From: Scytonematopsis contorta HA4267-MV1
Lineage (GTDB): Bacteria > Cyanobacteriota > Cyanobacteriia > Cyanobacteriales > Nostocaceae
Assembly (NCBI GenBank): GCA_019359035.1
Contig: JAHHIC010000096.1
Coordinates: 1-60,426, forward strand
Length of the DNA stretch: 60,426 nt
Direction: 5' to 3'
Shown in pieces: positions 25,721-35,110 of this stretch (positions within the stretch are counted from its first letter, which is position 1; each line of letters starts with the position of its first letter). Below the pieces are notes generated by a model. It ran no database searches and was not told where the DNA came from. It worked only from the letters and a program-made list of their open reading frames with translations. Both the position numbers and the translations under genes were made by a program.

Positions 25721-27274
25721 ATGCCTCGTTGGTTCAACATCTCAGGCCCGTGTAGACCCGAAAAGCACTACATGTTATCGGCTACTGTTCGGTTGCCTAA
25801 TTTAACGCGGTTAATTCAACAAGAAAGCTATTTTGTAATTCACGCACCACGTCAAACGGGTAAAACAACAGCAATGTTAGCGCTAGCTAAACAGCTAACC
25901 GAAAGTGGAAATTATGCAGCAACGTTGGTATCAGTGGAACTAGGTGCGCCTTTTAGCCATGACCCTTTCTTGGCAGAAACAACAATTCTTGATTCATGGC
26001 AAGCTAGTGCAAAATTTGATTTACCAGAAAATTTACACCCTCCCAATAACTGGGATACTGCACAACCAGGACGAAGAATCCAAGGAGCTTTGCAAGCTTG
26101 GTCACAAGCATCAAAACGACCGTTAATATTATTTATTGACGAAATTGATTCTTTAAGAGACGAAACACTAATTTCAATTTTACGACAATTGCGTGATGGT
26201 TATCGCGGTCGTCCCACAAATTTTCCCATCAGTCTTGGGTTAATAGGTTTACGGGATGTGCGAGACTATAAAGTTGCTTCTGGTGGTAAAGAGAGATTAA
26301 ATACAGCCAGTCCTTTTAATATCAAAGACCGCTCCTTAACAATGAGAGATTTTAATGCTGTAGAGGTTGCACAATTATACCAGCAGCATACAGATGATAC
26401 AGGACAAGTTTTTACAAAAGAAGCATCACAAATGGCTTATGATTTAACTCAAGGACAACCTTGGTTAGTAAATGCTTTAGCAAAAGAAATTGTTGAAGAA
26501 TTGCTAACAGATACATCTGTAGCGATTACAGTAGAACATATTAATCAAGCAAAAGAAATACTAATTGCGCGTAAAGATACTCACCTCGATTCTCTTGCAG
26601 ATAGGCTTACCGAATCAAGAGTAAAAGTAATTATTGAACCAATGTTAGCTGGGGATACATTAGGTAATACACCTGATGATGACCGACAATATTTAGTTGA
26701 TTTAGGGTTATTACGTCGAGAACCAAATGGCGGATTAGTAATTGCAAATCCTATTTATAGAGAAGTTATTCCCCGTGTTTTAACTCAAGGTGCTTCTGAT
26801 AGTTTACCTAGTATTACTCCTACCTGGTTAAATAAAGATGGTGAATTAGACATTGATGCTTTACTATCAGCTTTTATGGATTTTTGGCGTCAGCATGGAG
26901 AACCGCTACTTAATACTACATCATATCAAGAAATCGCACCTCATATAGTATTAATGTCATTTTTACATCGCGTCGTTAATGGAGGAGGAACATTAGAGCG
27001 GGAATACGCGATTGGAAACGGTCGTATGGACTTATGTTTAAAATATAAAAAAGTTACATTAGGAATTGAAGTCAAAACTTGGAGAGATAAAATAAAAGAC
27101 CCAGAAGAAAAAGGGTTAGACCAACTAGAAACATATTTAGCACGAATAAAAGCAGACTATGGATGGTTGTGCATTTTCGACAGACGTTTAAATGCACCTG
27201 CCTTTATTGACCGTTTACAAACCAGAAATGCTACAACCAAAAAAGGACGTAACGTAGTAATTATACGTGCTTAG
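25721..27274 (+). CDS. AAA-type ATPase with C-terminal PD-(D/E)XK-like nuclease domain
   Basis: 517 residues from ATG 25721 (MPRWFNISGPCRPEKHYM). The P-loop APRQTGKTTA and Walker B LILFIDEID lie in the first third, followed by an arginine-rich sensor region and a winged-helix-like section (DDDRQYLVDLGLLRREPNGG). The C-terminal GRMDLCLKYKKVTLGIEVKTW has the D...E-x-K order of PD-(D/E)XK nucleases. The architecture resembles the AAA ATPases of the DUF1703/PD-DEXK type, often mobile and of unknown function. A decayed copy is at 38206. Direct 12-bp repeats TAAAGCTGCATA flank it (25606-25617 and 27414-27425). Confidence 0.85.
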   Translation: MPRWFNISGPCRPEKHYMLSATVRLPNLTRLIQQESYFVIHAPRQTGKTTAMLALAKQLTESGNYAATLVSVELGAPFSHDPFLAETTILDSWQASAKFDLPENLHPPNNWDTAQPGRRIQGALQAWSQASKRPLILFIDEIDSLRDETLISILRQLRDGYRGRPTNFPISLGLIGLRDVRDYKVASGGKERLNTASPFNIKDRSLTMRDFNAVEVAQLYQQHTDDTGQVFTKEASQMAYDLTQGQPWLVNALAKEIVEELLTDTSVAITVEHINQAKEILIARKDTHLDSLADRLTESRVKVIIEPMLAGDTLGNTPDDDRQYLVDLGLLRREPNGGLVIANPIYREVIPRVLTQGASDSLPSITPTWLNKDGELDIDALLSAFMDFWRQHGEPLLNTTSYQEIAPHIVLMSFLHRVVNGGGTLEREYAIGNGRMDLCLKYKKVTLGIEVKTWRDKIKDPEEKGLDQLETYLARIKADYGWLCIFDRRLNAPAFIDRLQTRNATTKKGRNVVIIRA

Positions 27275-27293
27275 GGGAACCATACTAGAACTG

Positions 27294-27377
27294 TTGTCAA
27301 TAAAAGGAAGTTCTGTTGTAGTTATACGCGCCCAGAAAACTGCTCAAAAATATGTCAACGAAAAGCGTAATTCTTGA
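27294..27377 (+). pseudogene. Second, diverged 3' tail of an ATPase gene
   Basis: The frame KGSSVVVIRAQKTAQKYVNEKRNS repeats the ATPase C-terminus KGRNVVIIRA, immediately downstream of it. It is probably the surviving tail of a tandem paralogue. Confidence 0.55.
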
Positions 27378-27728
27378 TGAATTTGCGTATAGTTTCTCAA
27401 ATCATCAGGAAGCTAAAGCTGCATAAGTTACTTTACTGTTCTATATAGCAATCCTAAATCATTTGTGTATTCCTAAGAGGATGTTTGAAAAGTATCAATG
27501 TTAACAAAGACTAACCCCTAACCCCTTGCGAACATCGGGAAGGGGAACAAGAAAATAGGGTTTTCAAAGCCTCTCTCCGTGTCGAGGAGAGGTTTGGAGA
27601 GGGGTTTTCTGTATACTTTTAAACTTTTCAAACATCCTCTAAGTGGACGCTTCACGAACGCATAGCTATCCGTTGGCATAAAATCAGAATAAAAGTGTAG
27701 TGCGGGCATCTTGCCCGCTTCCAGAGTT
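27378..27728. repeat. Spacer with several dispersed repeat elements
   Basis: No gene. It contains CTAACCCCTAACCCCTTGCG and GAGGAGAGGTTTGGAGAGG elements (27510-27610) in opposite orientation, a CTTCACGAACGCATAGC element and the GGGCATCTTGCCCGC hairpin (27704-27720) ending just before cobK. Confidence 0.55.
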
Positions 27729-28484
27729 ATGCGTGTTCTAATTCTTGGTGGTACAGGTGACGCTTCTGAGTTAGCATCTCAAGTGACAAAAATACCAGAT
27801 GTAAAAGTAATTACATCTTTAGCCGGACGTACACATAATCCTCTGATACCTAAGGGAAGTGTTCGTATAGGGGGCTTTGGAGGGGAGTCTGGGCTAGTAG
27901 AATATATCAAAGAACAAAAAATAGATGTATTAATTGATGCCACTCATCCCTTTGCATCTCAAATTTCTTTTAATGCTGAGTCTGCTGCAGTCAGTTGTGG
28001 TATACCGCATTTAATGTTCATTCGTCCTGAGTGGGAGAAGGTTCCAGGAGACGAGTGGATAGAGGTAGAAAATGTGGAATCTGCTGCTGCTATATTACCT
28101 AATTTTGCAAAGCGTGTATTTCTGACCGTTGGTAGACAGCAACTTTCACCCTTTGCCAATTTACACAATATGTGGTTTTTAATGCGGTTGATTGACCCTC
28201 CAGAAATTAATGCTGTGATTCCCCAAGGAAAAATTTTGTGTAGTCGTGGTCCCTTTGCTTTGGAAGATGAACACAGACTACTAGTTGAGCATAGAATTGA
28301 TACGTTGGTGAGTAAAAATAGTGGGGGGGATGCAACAAAATCTAAGATTATCGCTGCACGAGAGTTGGGTATAAAGGTGGTGATGGTTAAACGTCCGCTA
28401 ACTCCACAGGGGGAAAAGGTTAGTGATGTTGATAGTGCTGTGCGATGGTTGTTAAGAGTTTTGCACAATTTATATTTTGTTTAA
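27729..28484 (+). CDS. cobK: Cobalt-precorrin-6A reductase
   Basis: 251 residues from ATG 27729. It reduces (cobalt-)precorrin-6A to 6B with NADPH in corrin ring synthesis. The N-terminus VLILGGTGDASELA, the stretch LIDATHPFASQIS, VFLTVGRQQL, ILCSRGPFALEDE and LVSKNSGGDATKSKI are all hallmarks of CobK/CbiJ. It stands alone, with no other cob genes in the window, as is common in cyanobacteria. Confidence 0.93.
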   Translation: MRVLILGGTGDASELASQVTKIPDVKVITSLAGRTHNPLIPKGSVRIGGFGGESGLVEYIKEQKIDVLIDATHPFASQISFNAESAAVSCGIPHLMFIRPEWEKVPGDEWIEVENVESAAAILPNFAKRVFLTVGRQQLSPFANLHNMWFLMRLIDPPEINAVIPQGKILCSRGPFALEDEHRLLVEHRIDTLVSKNSGGDATKSKIIAARELGIKVVMVKRPLTPQGEKVSDVDSAVRWLLRVLHNLYFV

Positions 28485-28555
28485 ATCTCTGTCTATTTAA
28501 ATTATCCATGATATTTGCTGTTCTGGTATTTAATTATATTTTGTGAGTGAGTTGA

Positions 28556-28954
28556 TTATTTGATTTTATTTTTATCTTCCACATTCCAGTTACAAGCTAT
28601 TGCGATTTGCTCAACTAGTTCATATGGGTCAAAAGGTTTAGATAGTGCTCCAGCTAAACCGAAAGCGGCAATTTTTTGGGGTTGAGTTAATTCAGATTTT
28701 GCTGTTAACAAAAATACTGGAATAGATAAATTTTCGGGATTTTCTCTTAGTTGCTGGAGAAATGTCAACCCATCCATTCCTGGCATCATCACATCTAAAA
28801 TAATAGCATCTGGTTTTTCTTCTATTAGTTTAATTAATCCCTCCTTTCCTGAGCTTGCTGTTATTACATCCCATCTAGCTAAATCTTCTAGACAGCTTTG
28901 CACTACTTCCCTGATGATAGCTTCATCATCAATTAGCAAAATTTTTTTTCTCAC
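28556..28954 (-). CDS. Single-domain response regulator
   Basis: 132 residues, a receiver domain only: KILLIDDEAIIREVV, phospho-acceptor Asp in IILDVMMPGMDGLTF, the T/S switch LLTAKSE and Lys in GALSKPFDPYE. No output domain. It is the last gene of a reverse-strand signalling cluster and shows about the same layout as the receiver at 29910. Likely a phosphotransfer partner of the kinase at 30339. Confidence 0.93.
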   Translation of the reverse strand: MRKKILLIDDEAIIREVVQSCLEDLARWDVITASSGKEGLIKLIEEKPDAIILDVMMPGMDGLTFLQQLRENPENLSIPVFLLTAKSELTQPQKIAAFGLAGALSKPFDPYELVEQIAIACNWNVEDKNKIK

Positions 28955-28975
28955 TGTTTGTACAATTAAATAAGA

Positions 28976-29476
28976 TTAAAAACTATTAATGAATACTTTA
29001 ATAGCATGATTTAAAATCAAAAGTTTCTTCATGTATTCCGGTTTAACAAAGGAAATATACTCAGCCGTCATATCCGGAGTTAAGCAATTGATTAAAAATC
29101 TATTTTCTACCCATAACTCAATGCAATTAAAGCCATAGTCATTTCCAACACGACGACGTTGTGTATGCCAACCTTCACGCTGAGCAATTTGTTCAATTTG
29201 TTCAATATTGGTAGGCACAGATATCGCTACGTTAATATCCGTTGCTTTAGAAACACTGGGGCTTTGCTGATACAACAAATTATCATCATTTTTACTAGAT
29301 GCTGACTCCGTTACTAAAGGAGTAACTTCAATTTCTACTCCGTTTTCATCGCGAGGGAAGATAATATAACTACCTGTATAAAGCGGATATGGTACTGATT
29401 GTCCATGTATTATTTCAGCCAAAACTTGGGCAACGCGCTGAGGGTCTTGAGCTAAAATTGAAAGGTAAAGAATCAT
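28976..29476 (-). CDS. Conserved-type hypothetical protein
   Basis: 166 residues without a signal or membrane segment. It starts MILYLSILAQDPQRVAQVLA. The C-terminal half has an alternating pattern (INVAISVPTNIEQIEQIAQR, VGNDYGFNCIELWVENRF) that suggests an alpha/beta domain, perhaps VOC-like. It lies 21 bases upstream of the receiver gene at 28954, so the two are probably co-transcribed and may work together. No family recognised. Confidence 0.6.
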   Translation of the reverse strand: MILYLSILAQDPQRVAQVLAEIIHGQSVPYPLYTGSYIIFPRDENGVEIEVTPLVTESASSKNDDNLLYQQSPSVSKATDINVAISVPTNIEQIEQIAQREGWHTQRRRVGNDYGFNCIELWVENRFLINCLTPDMTAEYISFVKPEYMKKLLILNHAIKVFINSF

Positions 29477-29666
29477 TGGATAACTTGAGAGATTTTTGAA
29501 ACAAAATTTTTATTACATCTGAACTCTCACCTCACACTTTTAGGGTTTTATATGTGGGGACGTTATATATATATAGATGTTATATATAACGTTTTTACAG
29601 GAGTTTAATTGGGAACTGACTTTACCTTATAAAAAAGATTTGAAGAAATTTTGAAGTTCACAAAAA

Positions 29667-29692
29667 TGTAGAGACGTTACATGTAACGTCTC
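29667..29692. repeat. Dispersed palindrome P1 (GTAGAGAC arms, GTTACATGTAAC centre)
   Basis: The arms TGTAGAGAC and GTCTC(C) flank the centre GTTACATGTAAC. It is one of at least six such palindromes in the window. Confidence 0.8.
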
Positions 29693-29805
29693 CAACGGAC
29701 GCGATATAGCGGTTCCTGGTCTGATTAAGTACAACCGGGCGGGCAAGGATGCCCACCCCACAATATTTTTACTAATTTAATTTGTTATTTATTTAACTGA
29801 GAAAG

Positions 29806-29895
29806 GCGATAAATTAGACGCGATAAATTAGACGCGATAAATTAGACGCGATAAATTAGACGCGATAAATTAGACGCGATAAATCGCGTCTCTAC
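29806..29895. repeat. 14-bp tandem array grown from a palindrome arm
   Basis: Five exact copies of GCGATAAATTAGAC (29806-29875) run directly into GCGATAAATCGCGTCTCTAC, the right half of a P-type palindrome. The unit resembles the palindrome centre plus part of its arm, so the array probably arose by slippage or repeated insertion at it. Confidence 0.85.
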
Positions 29896-29909
29896 GACGT
29901 GTGTGTTAA

Positions 29910-30281
29910 TTAATTGAGAAGTGTTGCCACCTGGTCTGTCAATGTCATGGGGTCAAAAGGTTTTGCGATGACTCCCGCAATCCCTAATTCGGAAAATCTT
30001 GCTTTATCTGCTGGTTGAACTTTGGCTGTTAAAAAAATTACAGGTATTCTTTGTGTATTGCTATCTTCTTGTAATTTTTTAAACGTTTCAATTCCATCCA
30101 TTACTGGCATAGACACATCCAACAAAATACCATCAAGAGGTTCAGATAAGGCTATTGATATACCTTCCATCCCCGAACTAGCAAGCAAAACTTCCCATCC
30201 TCCTACATCTTCTAGACTTGCTTGGATGACTTCTTGTAATAATTCTTCGTCATCAATCACTAAAATTCTTTTTGTTGTCAT
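29910..30281 (-). CDS. Single-domain response regulator
   Basis: 123 residues from ATG 30281 (MTTKRILVIDDEELLQEV). Receiver only: acidic pair DDE, phospho-acceptor Asp in GILLDVSMPVMDGIETF, LTAKVQ, and the Lys in GVIAKPFDPMTL. Close to the receiver at 28556, so a duplicate is likely. It starts 57 bases after the kinase stop (30339) and probably shares its transcript. Confidence 0.92.
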   Translation of the reverse strand: MTTKRILVIDDEELLQEVIQASLEDVGGWEVLLASSGMEGISIALSEPLDGILLDVSMPVMDGIETFKKLQEDSNTQRIPVIFLTAKVQPADKARFSELGIAGVIAKPFDPMTLTDQVATLLN

Positions 30282-30338
30282 GAATAATGAAGAATGAAGG
30301 TTTAGACTGGCAAACTGCTTCAAAATAAAAATATCTTC

Positions 30339-32786
30339 TTAGGTTTCACTATCCGGAGGTATTGGCAATGTAAAGTAGAATGTACTACCTTCACCTAAAA
30401 TACTTTCTACCCAAATTTGTCCCGAATGTTGCTGGATAATACTACGGCAAATAGCTAAACCTAAACCTGTTCCTCCTTTTTGACGTGAATCGGAAGCATC
30501 AACTTGTTGAAATTGACCAAATACGGTTTCTAGTTTATCAGATGGAATACCACGTCCACAGTCTTTTACGGAAAAGAGGATGTGGGGGGTGAGGAGTGGG
30601 GAGTGGGGAGTTGGGAGTTGGGAGTTGGGAGTGGGGAGTTGGGAGTTGGGAGTGGGGAGTTGGGAGTTGTTTTCTAATTTCGCATTTAACCAAATGGTAG
30701 AACCTGCTTCGGAAAATTTAACGGCGTTACTCAATAAATTTGTTATTGTCTGAATTATGGCGTCGGGAGCAGCCCAAATTTTAATATTGCAGGGAGTGAC
30801 CTCAATGATAATTTTGTTTTCCTCAGCGTTAGCTCGCATTGCTTCTACTGATTGCTGCATTAAGCTTGCTGCATCGCAAGATTGCATTACTAAGCTAACT
30901 TTCCCTGACTCTAGTCTTTCTAAATCAAGAATATCGCTTACTAGCCGCACCAAACGAGTGGCACTTTCGGCTGCGACCTGTAACATCCGTTTGCTTTTCT
31001 CTGGTTTTTTTTCGTAAACCCCACTAGCAAGTAATGCTAAGGAAGCGCGTAAAGAGGTTAATGGTGTCCTAAGTTCATGACTTACAACAGAGACAAACTC
31101 ATTTTTCATTTGGGCAATGGCTCTGCTTTCGGTAATATCTTCTACAATGCCAACATAACCAGTTAAGTTACCTGAAATTTCTAAAATTGGAACGGCTTGT
31201 ACTAGACAATAACGAGTTGAGCCATCTTTCCGTACATAACGCATTTCATTTCTATACTGTTGCACATCTGATACTGAATTTGACCATTGACTGAGGACTC
31301 TGGCTCTGTCTTCTGGGTGTAACACATTTAACCATCCATTTCCCAGTACTTCTTCAAAGGTACAGTCGCACATAACCTGATAGAACTTATTGGTATAAGT
31401 ACAATGTCCCTCAGAATTCATTCTAAAAATACCAATAGGTGAATTTTCGCTCAAAGAACGAAACTCCATTTCACTTTGTCGTAATGCCATTTCTGCTACA
31501 CGCAGGGGAGTAATATCCCTTGTTACGCCGAGTGTGGACTGAACTATACCATTTTGGCTAGTTTCTGGTACTAAGCGCGATTGAAAAATTTTCGGACCTT
31601 GGATGCTAGGTAAGCCAAATTCAATTATATGCTCTTGTTTTGTTTGCATTACTTGTTGTGCAGACTGCTCAAATAGAGCTGCTACTTCTGTAGGAAGTCC
31701 CATTTCATAAATAGTCTTACCAATAAATTCTGGGGAAGTAATCCCTGTTTCTTTTTCAATTGCTGGGTTAATATAAAGATGGCGCAATTGAGGGTCTAGA
31801 CGCACTATTATATCTGGAGAATTTTCTACTAAGGCGATAAATTGTTGTTGTTGTTTGTAAATAATTTCTTCTGATTGCTTGCGCTCGGTAATATCTTCTG
31901 CTATTCCAACAATTCGGTAAACTTCCCCATTTGCATGTTTAATCGGGAATCCCCGGTCTCTTATCCAGCGAACTGAATTATCAGGACGTGTAATTCTATA
32001 TTCTTCATCATAAATTTCATAGGGCTTCTTTTTTTGTAGAGTTTGTTCGACTCTTGAGCGGTCATTGGGATGAATCGCTTTTCTCCATCCAAGACTATTT
32101 TTATATAAATCCTCACACTTACGTCCCCAAACTTTTTCATAAACGGGACTAACGTAAATACTTTGATAGGTAAAAGCATCAGCCACCCAGATAACATCAT
32201 GAATATTTTCGGCTATTTGCCGAAATTTTTCTTCACTCTCTCGCAGAGCATTTTCGGTGGACAGTCGGATGCTGAGTTCTTGTTGCAAACGCTCGTTGGC
32301 TTCGCTTAATTCTAAAGTGCGTTCTAATACTCGTTGTTCCAGTTCTACTTTTGCTTTTTGGAGTTCTTCTTCAAATTGTTTGCGCTCGCTAATATCACTA
32401 ATTGAGCCAACAGCTCGTACAGGTTTACCAGTTTCATCCCAAAGTGCTTGTCCTCGAACCAAAAGCCATTTGTAATTACCATCTTTACAAAGCATTCGAT
32501 ACTCGCAAGAGTAATATGGAATTTGCTTAGCTAAATGTTTATTAAATGTTTTTCCTAACAAAGCAGCATCATCTGGGTGGGTGTAACTTAGCCACTTATC
32601 AAAACTATTTATTTCGTCAAATTCATATCCCAATATTTCCATGCAACGAGCAGAAAGGAAGTGTTCATTTGTTACCAAGTTGTGGTCCCAAATGCCGTCA
32701 TTACTACCTGTAAGAGCTAATTGCCAACGCTCCTCACTTTGTCGTAAGGCTTCTTCGGTACTTTTACTGTTTTGGGCAATTTCCAT
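30339..32786 (-). CDS. Multi-PAS sensor histidine kinase with repeat-encoded insert
   Basis: 815 residues, cytoplasmic. About four PAS/PAC units (residues roughly 15-140, 185-305, 315-430, 440-560, each ending GxxxDITE/DISE) are followed by HisKA ([20 protein letters not shown]) and HATPase_c (N-box [13 protein letters not shown]1 DCGRGIP, G2 GTGLGLAI). Between N-box and G1 lies [20 protein letters not shown], encoded by the intergenic GGGAGTT heptamer (30580-30670). The insert is in frame and sits where the family has a loop, so activity may persist. It follows the multi-domain regulator by 21 bases. Confidence 0.93.
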   Translation of the reverse strand: MEIAQNSKSTEEALRQSEERWQLALTGSNDGIWDHNLVTNEHFLSARCMEILGYEFDEINSFDKWLSYTHPDDAALLGKTFNKHLAKQIPYYSCEYRMLCKDGNYKWLLVRGQALWDETGKPVRAVGSISDISERKQFEEELQKAKVELEQRVLERTLELSEANERLQQELSIRLSTENALRESEEKFRQIAENIHDVIWVADAFTYQSIYVSPVYEKVWGRKCEDLYKNSLGWRKAIHPNDRSRVEQTLQKKKPYEIYDEEYRITRPDNSVRWIRDRGFPIKHANGEVYRIVGIAEDITERKQSEEIIYKQQQQFIALVENSPDIIVRLDPQLRHLYINPAIEKETGITSPEFIGKTIYEMGLPTEVAALFEQSAQQVMQTKQEHIIEFGLPSIQGPKIFQSRLVPETSQNGIVQSTLGVTRDITPLRVAEMALRQSEMEFRSLSENSPIGIFRMNSEGHCTYTNKFYQVMCDCTFEEVLGNGWLNVLHPEDRARVLSQWSNSVSDVQQYRNEMRYVRKDGSTRYCLVQAVPILEISGNLTGYVGIVEDITESRAIAQMKNEFVSVVSHELRTPLTSLRASLALLASGVYEKKPEKSKRMLQVAAESATRLVRLVSDILDLERLESGKVSLVMQSCDAASLMQQSVEAMRANAEENKIIIEVTPCNIKIWAAPDAIIQTITNLLSNAVKFSEAGSTIWLNAKLENNSQLPTPNSQLPTPNSQLPTPHSPLLTPHILFSVKDCGRGIPSDKLETVFGQFQQVDASDSRQKGGTGLGLAICRSIIQQHSGQIWVESILGEGSTFYFTLPIPPDSET

Positions 32787-32807
32787 TTTTTTAACAGAAG
32801 GAAGAGG

Positions 32808-34775
32808 TTATTTTCTCAACCGACGGATAATAAGCCGAGCAATTTCTTCTCCATCAGTAGATTTATTAATATAACTGTCTGCACCAACTTCAAACGCTCG
32901 GCTTATTTTCGCAGCGCTTGTATGTGCTGAAAGAAACATGATGGTTAAATGCTGCCAATAAGGGTCTGTCCGTACCGCTTGACATAACTGAATACCATCA
33001 AAATCAGGCATCTCCATATCTAAGACTAAAAGATTTGGATGAAAACTGGTTAGAACCTCCCAAAATTGTTTAGGCTTACTTAAGGTTATTATCTCTATTC
33101 CCCAAGAAGTCATTTGATTTGAAACGTTTTCTAGCAATACAGAGTCATCATCTACCAGCATTACGCGATTACCCAATTTACTTCTAAGAGAGTTAAATGT
33201 ATTTTTGACGGCTTTGAGAATTTCCTCGATTGCTAATGGTTTATGCAAAAATGCATAGCCTCCTAGTTGTGCTACTTCTACTCTGTCGGCTAAACTCTCT
33301 CTTCCAGTGAAGGCAATTACTGGAATTTTTGGGGTGCGATTTTCTAACTCACGTAATAAAGTAAGCCCATCTTCTTGTGAATTGGGGAAGTTTAAATCAA
33401 GTAAAATTACATCTGGTGGTGTTTGGACAATCATTTGTCGAGCAACAATTAGGTCTGTGGCTACTTCTACCCGCATTCCCCAATCAATTCCCTCTATTCT
33501 TATTTGCTCCGCTAATAGCAAATCATCATCTACAACCAGGATAAGGGGTGTATAAATTGACCTCTCCCCTAACCCCTCTCCTACGTGGAGAGGGAAACTA
33601 AAACTTTGTATATCTCTTCCTATTTCTCTTCCTCTTACCCCCCCTTCTCTTACTCCCCCTTCTCTTACTCCCCCTTCTCTTACTCCCCCTTCTCTTACTC
33701 CCCCTTCCCTAATAGGGAAGGGGGTTGGGGGGTTAGGTCTCTTATCAAATTCCTGCACCAGTAAATTCGCTAATTCTACAACTTGCTGAATTTGCAAACT
33801 TTCCAGCACCACATTCGAGTGTAATAACCTTTCCAATTCCTGTGCTAGATTAGACCCAATATCTAGACCAAAAATTCCCAAAGAGCCGGCTAACTTGTGA
33901 GCTTCATTTTTTGCTTCTTCTCGAAGTTCATTAGTTAATTTGTTTGCAGCTAATTTTTCTGCCGTTTGTTGAATAAGTACTGCTCGTGTTAATAACTCAT
34001 CTTTATATTTTTCCCAAATTTTAGATTTTTTCTGCTGCAATGTGGGATTTAATGCTCGCGTTTCAAAACTTTTATCTTCGCTGGAAAGAGGTTTAGAAAT
34101 ATTTCCTTCTTGTCTTAAACGATACCCTAAACCATATACAGTTTCAACTGGGTCAGATGCACCTGCTACTTTCAGTTTTTGTCGCAAGCATTTTATATGA
34201 GTGCTAACAGTTTCTTCTCCTGGAGATTCAGCAAAATCCCACAATTTATCCAGAATAGCTTTACGGCTAAAAACACGCTTAGGATTTAATAAAAAAAGCT
34301 CTAATAAACAATATTCTTTTGCCGTAAAGTGCAAGCGTTGACTATTACAAGTAATTTCGGTGTTGATAGGGTCTAACTGAATATTTTCCCAGGTCATTAC
34401 AGTTGATAAAACTGATTTACTTCTTCGTAATAAAGCCCTAATTCTTGCTAAAAGCTCTTGTAAATCAAACGGTTTGACTACATAATCGTCCGCACCCGCA
34501 TCCAATCCTATCACACGGTCGCTGCTACTATCTTTAGCCGTCAGTAACAATATAGGATTTTTATACCCATACTCACGCAGACTTTTGCATAAAGTGATAC
34601 CATCTAACTTGGGAATAATAATATCTAGTAGAATCAAGTCATACTCAAAAGCCTTGGCAAGTTCCAACCCCTGAAGACCATCTGTTGCCATATTGACATT
34701 ATACCGATGGTCTTTGAGAGTTTCAGCAAGGACAGAGCCTGTAGGCTGGTCGTCTTCCACTAATAAAATTTTCAT
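32808..34775 (-). CDS. Multi-domain response regulator REC-OmpR-Hpt-REC-REC
   Basis: 655 residues from ATG 34775 (MKILLVEDDQPTG). Order: receiver (Asp in LILLDIIIPKLDG), OmpR-type winged helix (about 125-225, VETVYGLGYRLR), Hpt-like helical domain (AHKLAGSLGIFGL, phospho-His), a repeat-derived linker REGGVREGGVREGG (about 365-400), receiver 2 (VILLDLNFPNSQEDG) and receiver 3 (LLVLDMEMPDFDG). This makes a complete phosphorelay and DNA-binding output in one chain. The linker is encoded by CCCCCTTCTCTTACT units (33630-33725) and a CCTCTCCTACGTGGAGAGG hairpin, both intergenic repeats elsewhere. Confidence 0.92.
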   Translation of the reverse strand: MKILLVEDDQPTGSVLAETLKDHRYNVNMATDGLQGLELAKAFEYDLILLDIIIPKLDGITLCKSLREYGYKNPILLLTAKDSSSDRVIGLDAGADDYVVKPFDLQELLARIRALLRRSKSVLSTVMTWENIQLDPINTEITCNSQRLHFTAKEYCLLELFLLNPKRVFSRKAILDKLWDFAESPGEETVSTHIKCLRQKLKVAGASDPVETVYGLGYRLRQEGNISKPLSSEDKSFETRALNPTLQQKKSKIWEKYKDELLTRAVLIQQTAEKLAANKLTNELREEAKNEAHKLAGSLGIFGLDIGSNLAQELERLLHSNVVLESLQIQQVVELANLLVQEFDKRPNPPTPFPIREGGVREGGVREGGVREGGVREGGVRGREIGRDIQSFSFPLHVGEGLGERSIYTPLILVVDDDLLLAEQIRIEGIDWGMRVEVATDLIVARQMIVQTPPDVILLDLNFPNSQEDGLTLLRELENRTPKIPVIAFTGRESLADRVEVAQLGGYAFLHKPLAIEEILKAVKNTFNSLRSKLGNRVMLVDDDSVLLENVSNQMTSWGIEIITLSKPKQFWEVLTSFHPNLLVLDMEMPDFDGIQLCQAVRTDPYWQHLTIMFLSAHTSAAKISRAFEVGADSYINKSTDGEEIARLIIRRLRK

Positions 34776-35110
34776 CCCCAAACCTCAAAAATCCTTAATT
34801 ACGAATGAGTCGTAACCTTACTTAGGAAAATAATATACTGATACAGATTAAACTAACTACTAAAAAAGGTAAAATTCAGTAGAGTTGATAGCATAAATCT
34901 TCTTCAGCAAACCTTATATAGGCTTATAAGGATGAAAAGAGGCTTTAATCAGCCAATTTAAACTTATATACGTCGATATCAAAAAACTGGATTTATAGAA
35001 ATGGAAAAAATTTTTAATGCAGACCTAACCCCCCTACCCCCCTTCCCTCTTAGGGAAGGGGGAAAATAAACGACTCTACGTTAATAATATGTAATTAAAT
35101 ATACTAGTAA
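34776..35110. other. Divergent promoter region with one G-rich hairpin
   Basis: It separates the signalling operon from the ECF sigma gene. The last third has a CTTCCCTCTTAGGGAAGGGG hairpin (35022-35066). The remainder is A+T rich with no obvious operator. Confidence 0.45.

Larger units (their letters stand above)
29477..29909. repeat. Repeat-rich spacer: A+T hairpin, palindromes and 14-bp tandem array
   Basis: No gene. Holds a stem ACGTTATATATA/TATATATAACGT followed by TTTTT (29560-29597, terminator-like), palindrome P1 (29667-29692), a GGGCGGGCAAGGATGCCC element (29738-29757) and the 14-bp array at 29806-29895. Confidence 0.65.

Noticed and set aside
29806-29895. Possible CRISPR array
   Set aside because: 14-bp units are perfectly head-to-tail without spacers; it is a simple tandem repeat. 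No cas genes in the window.
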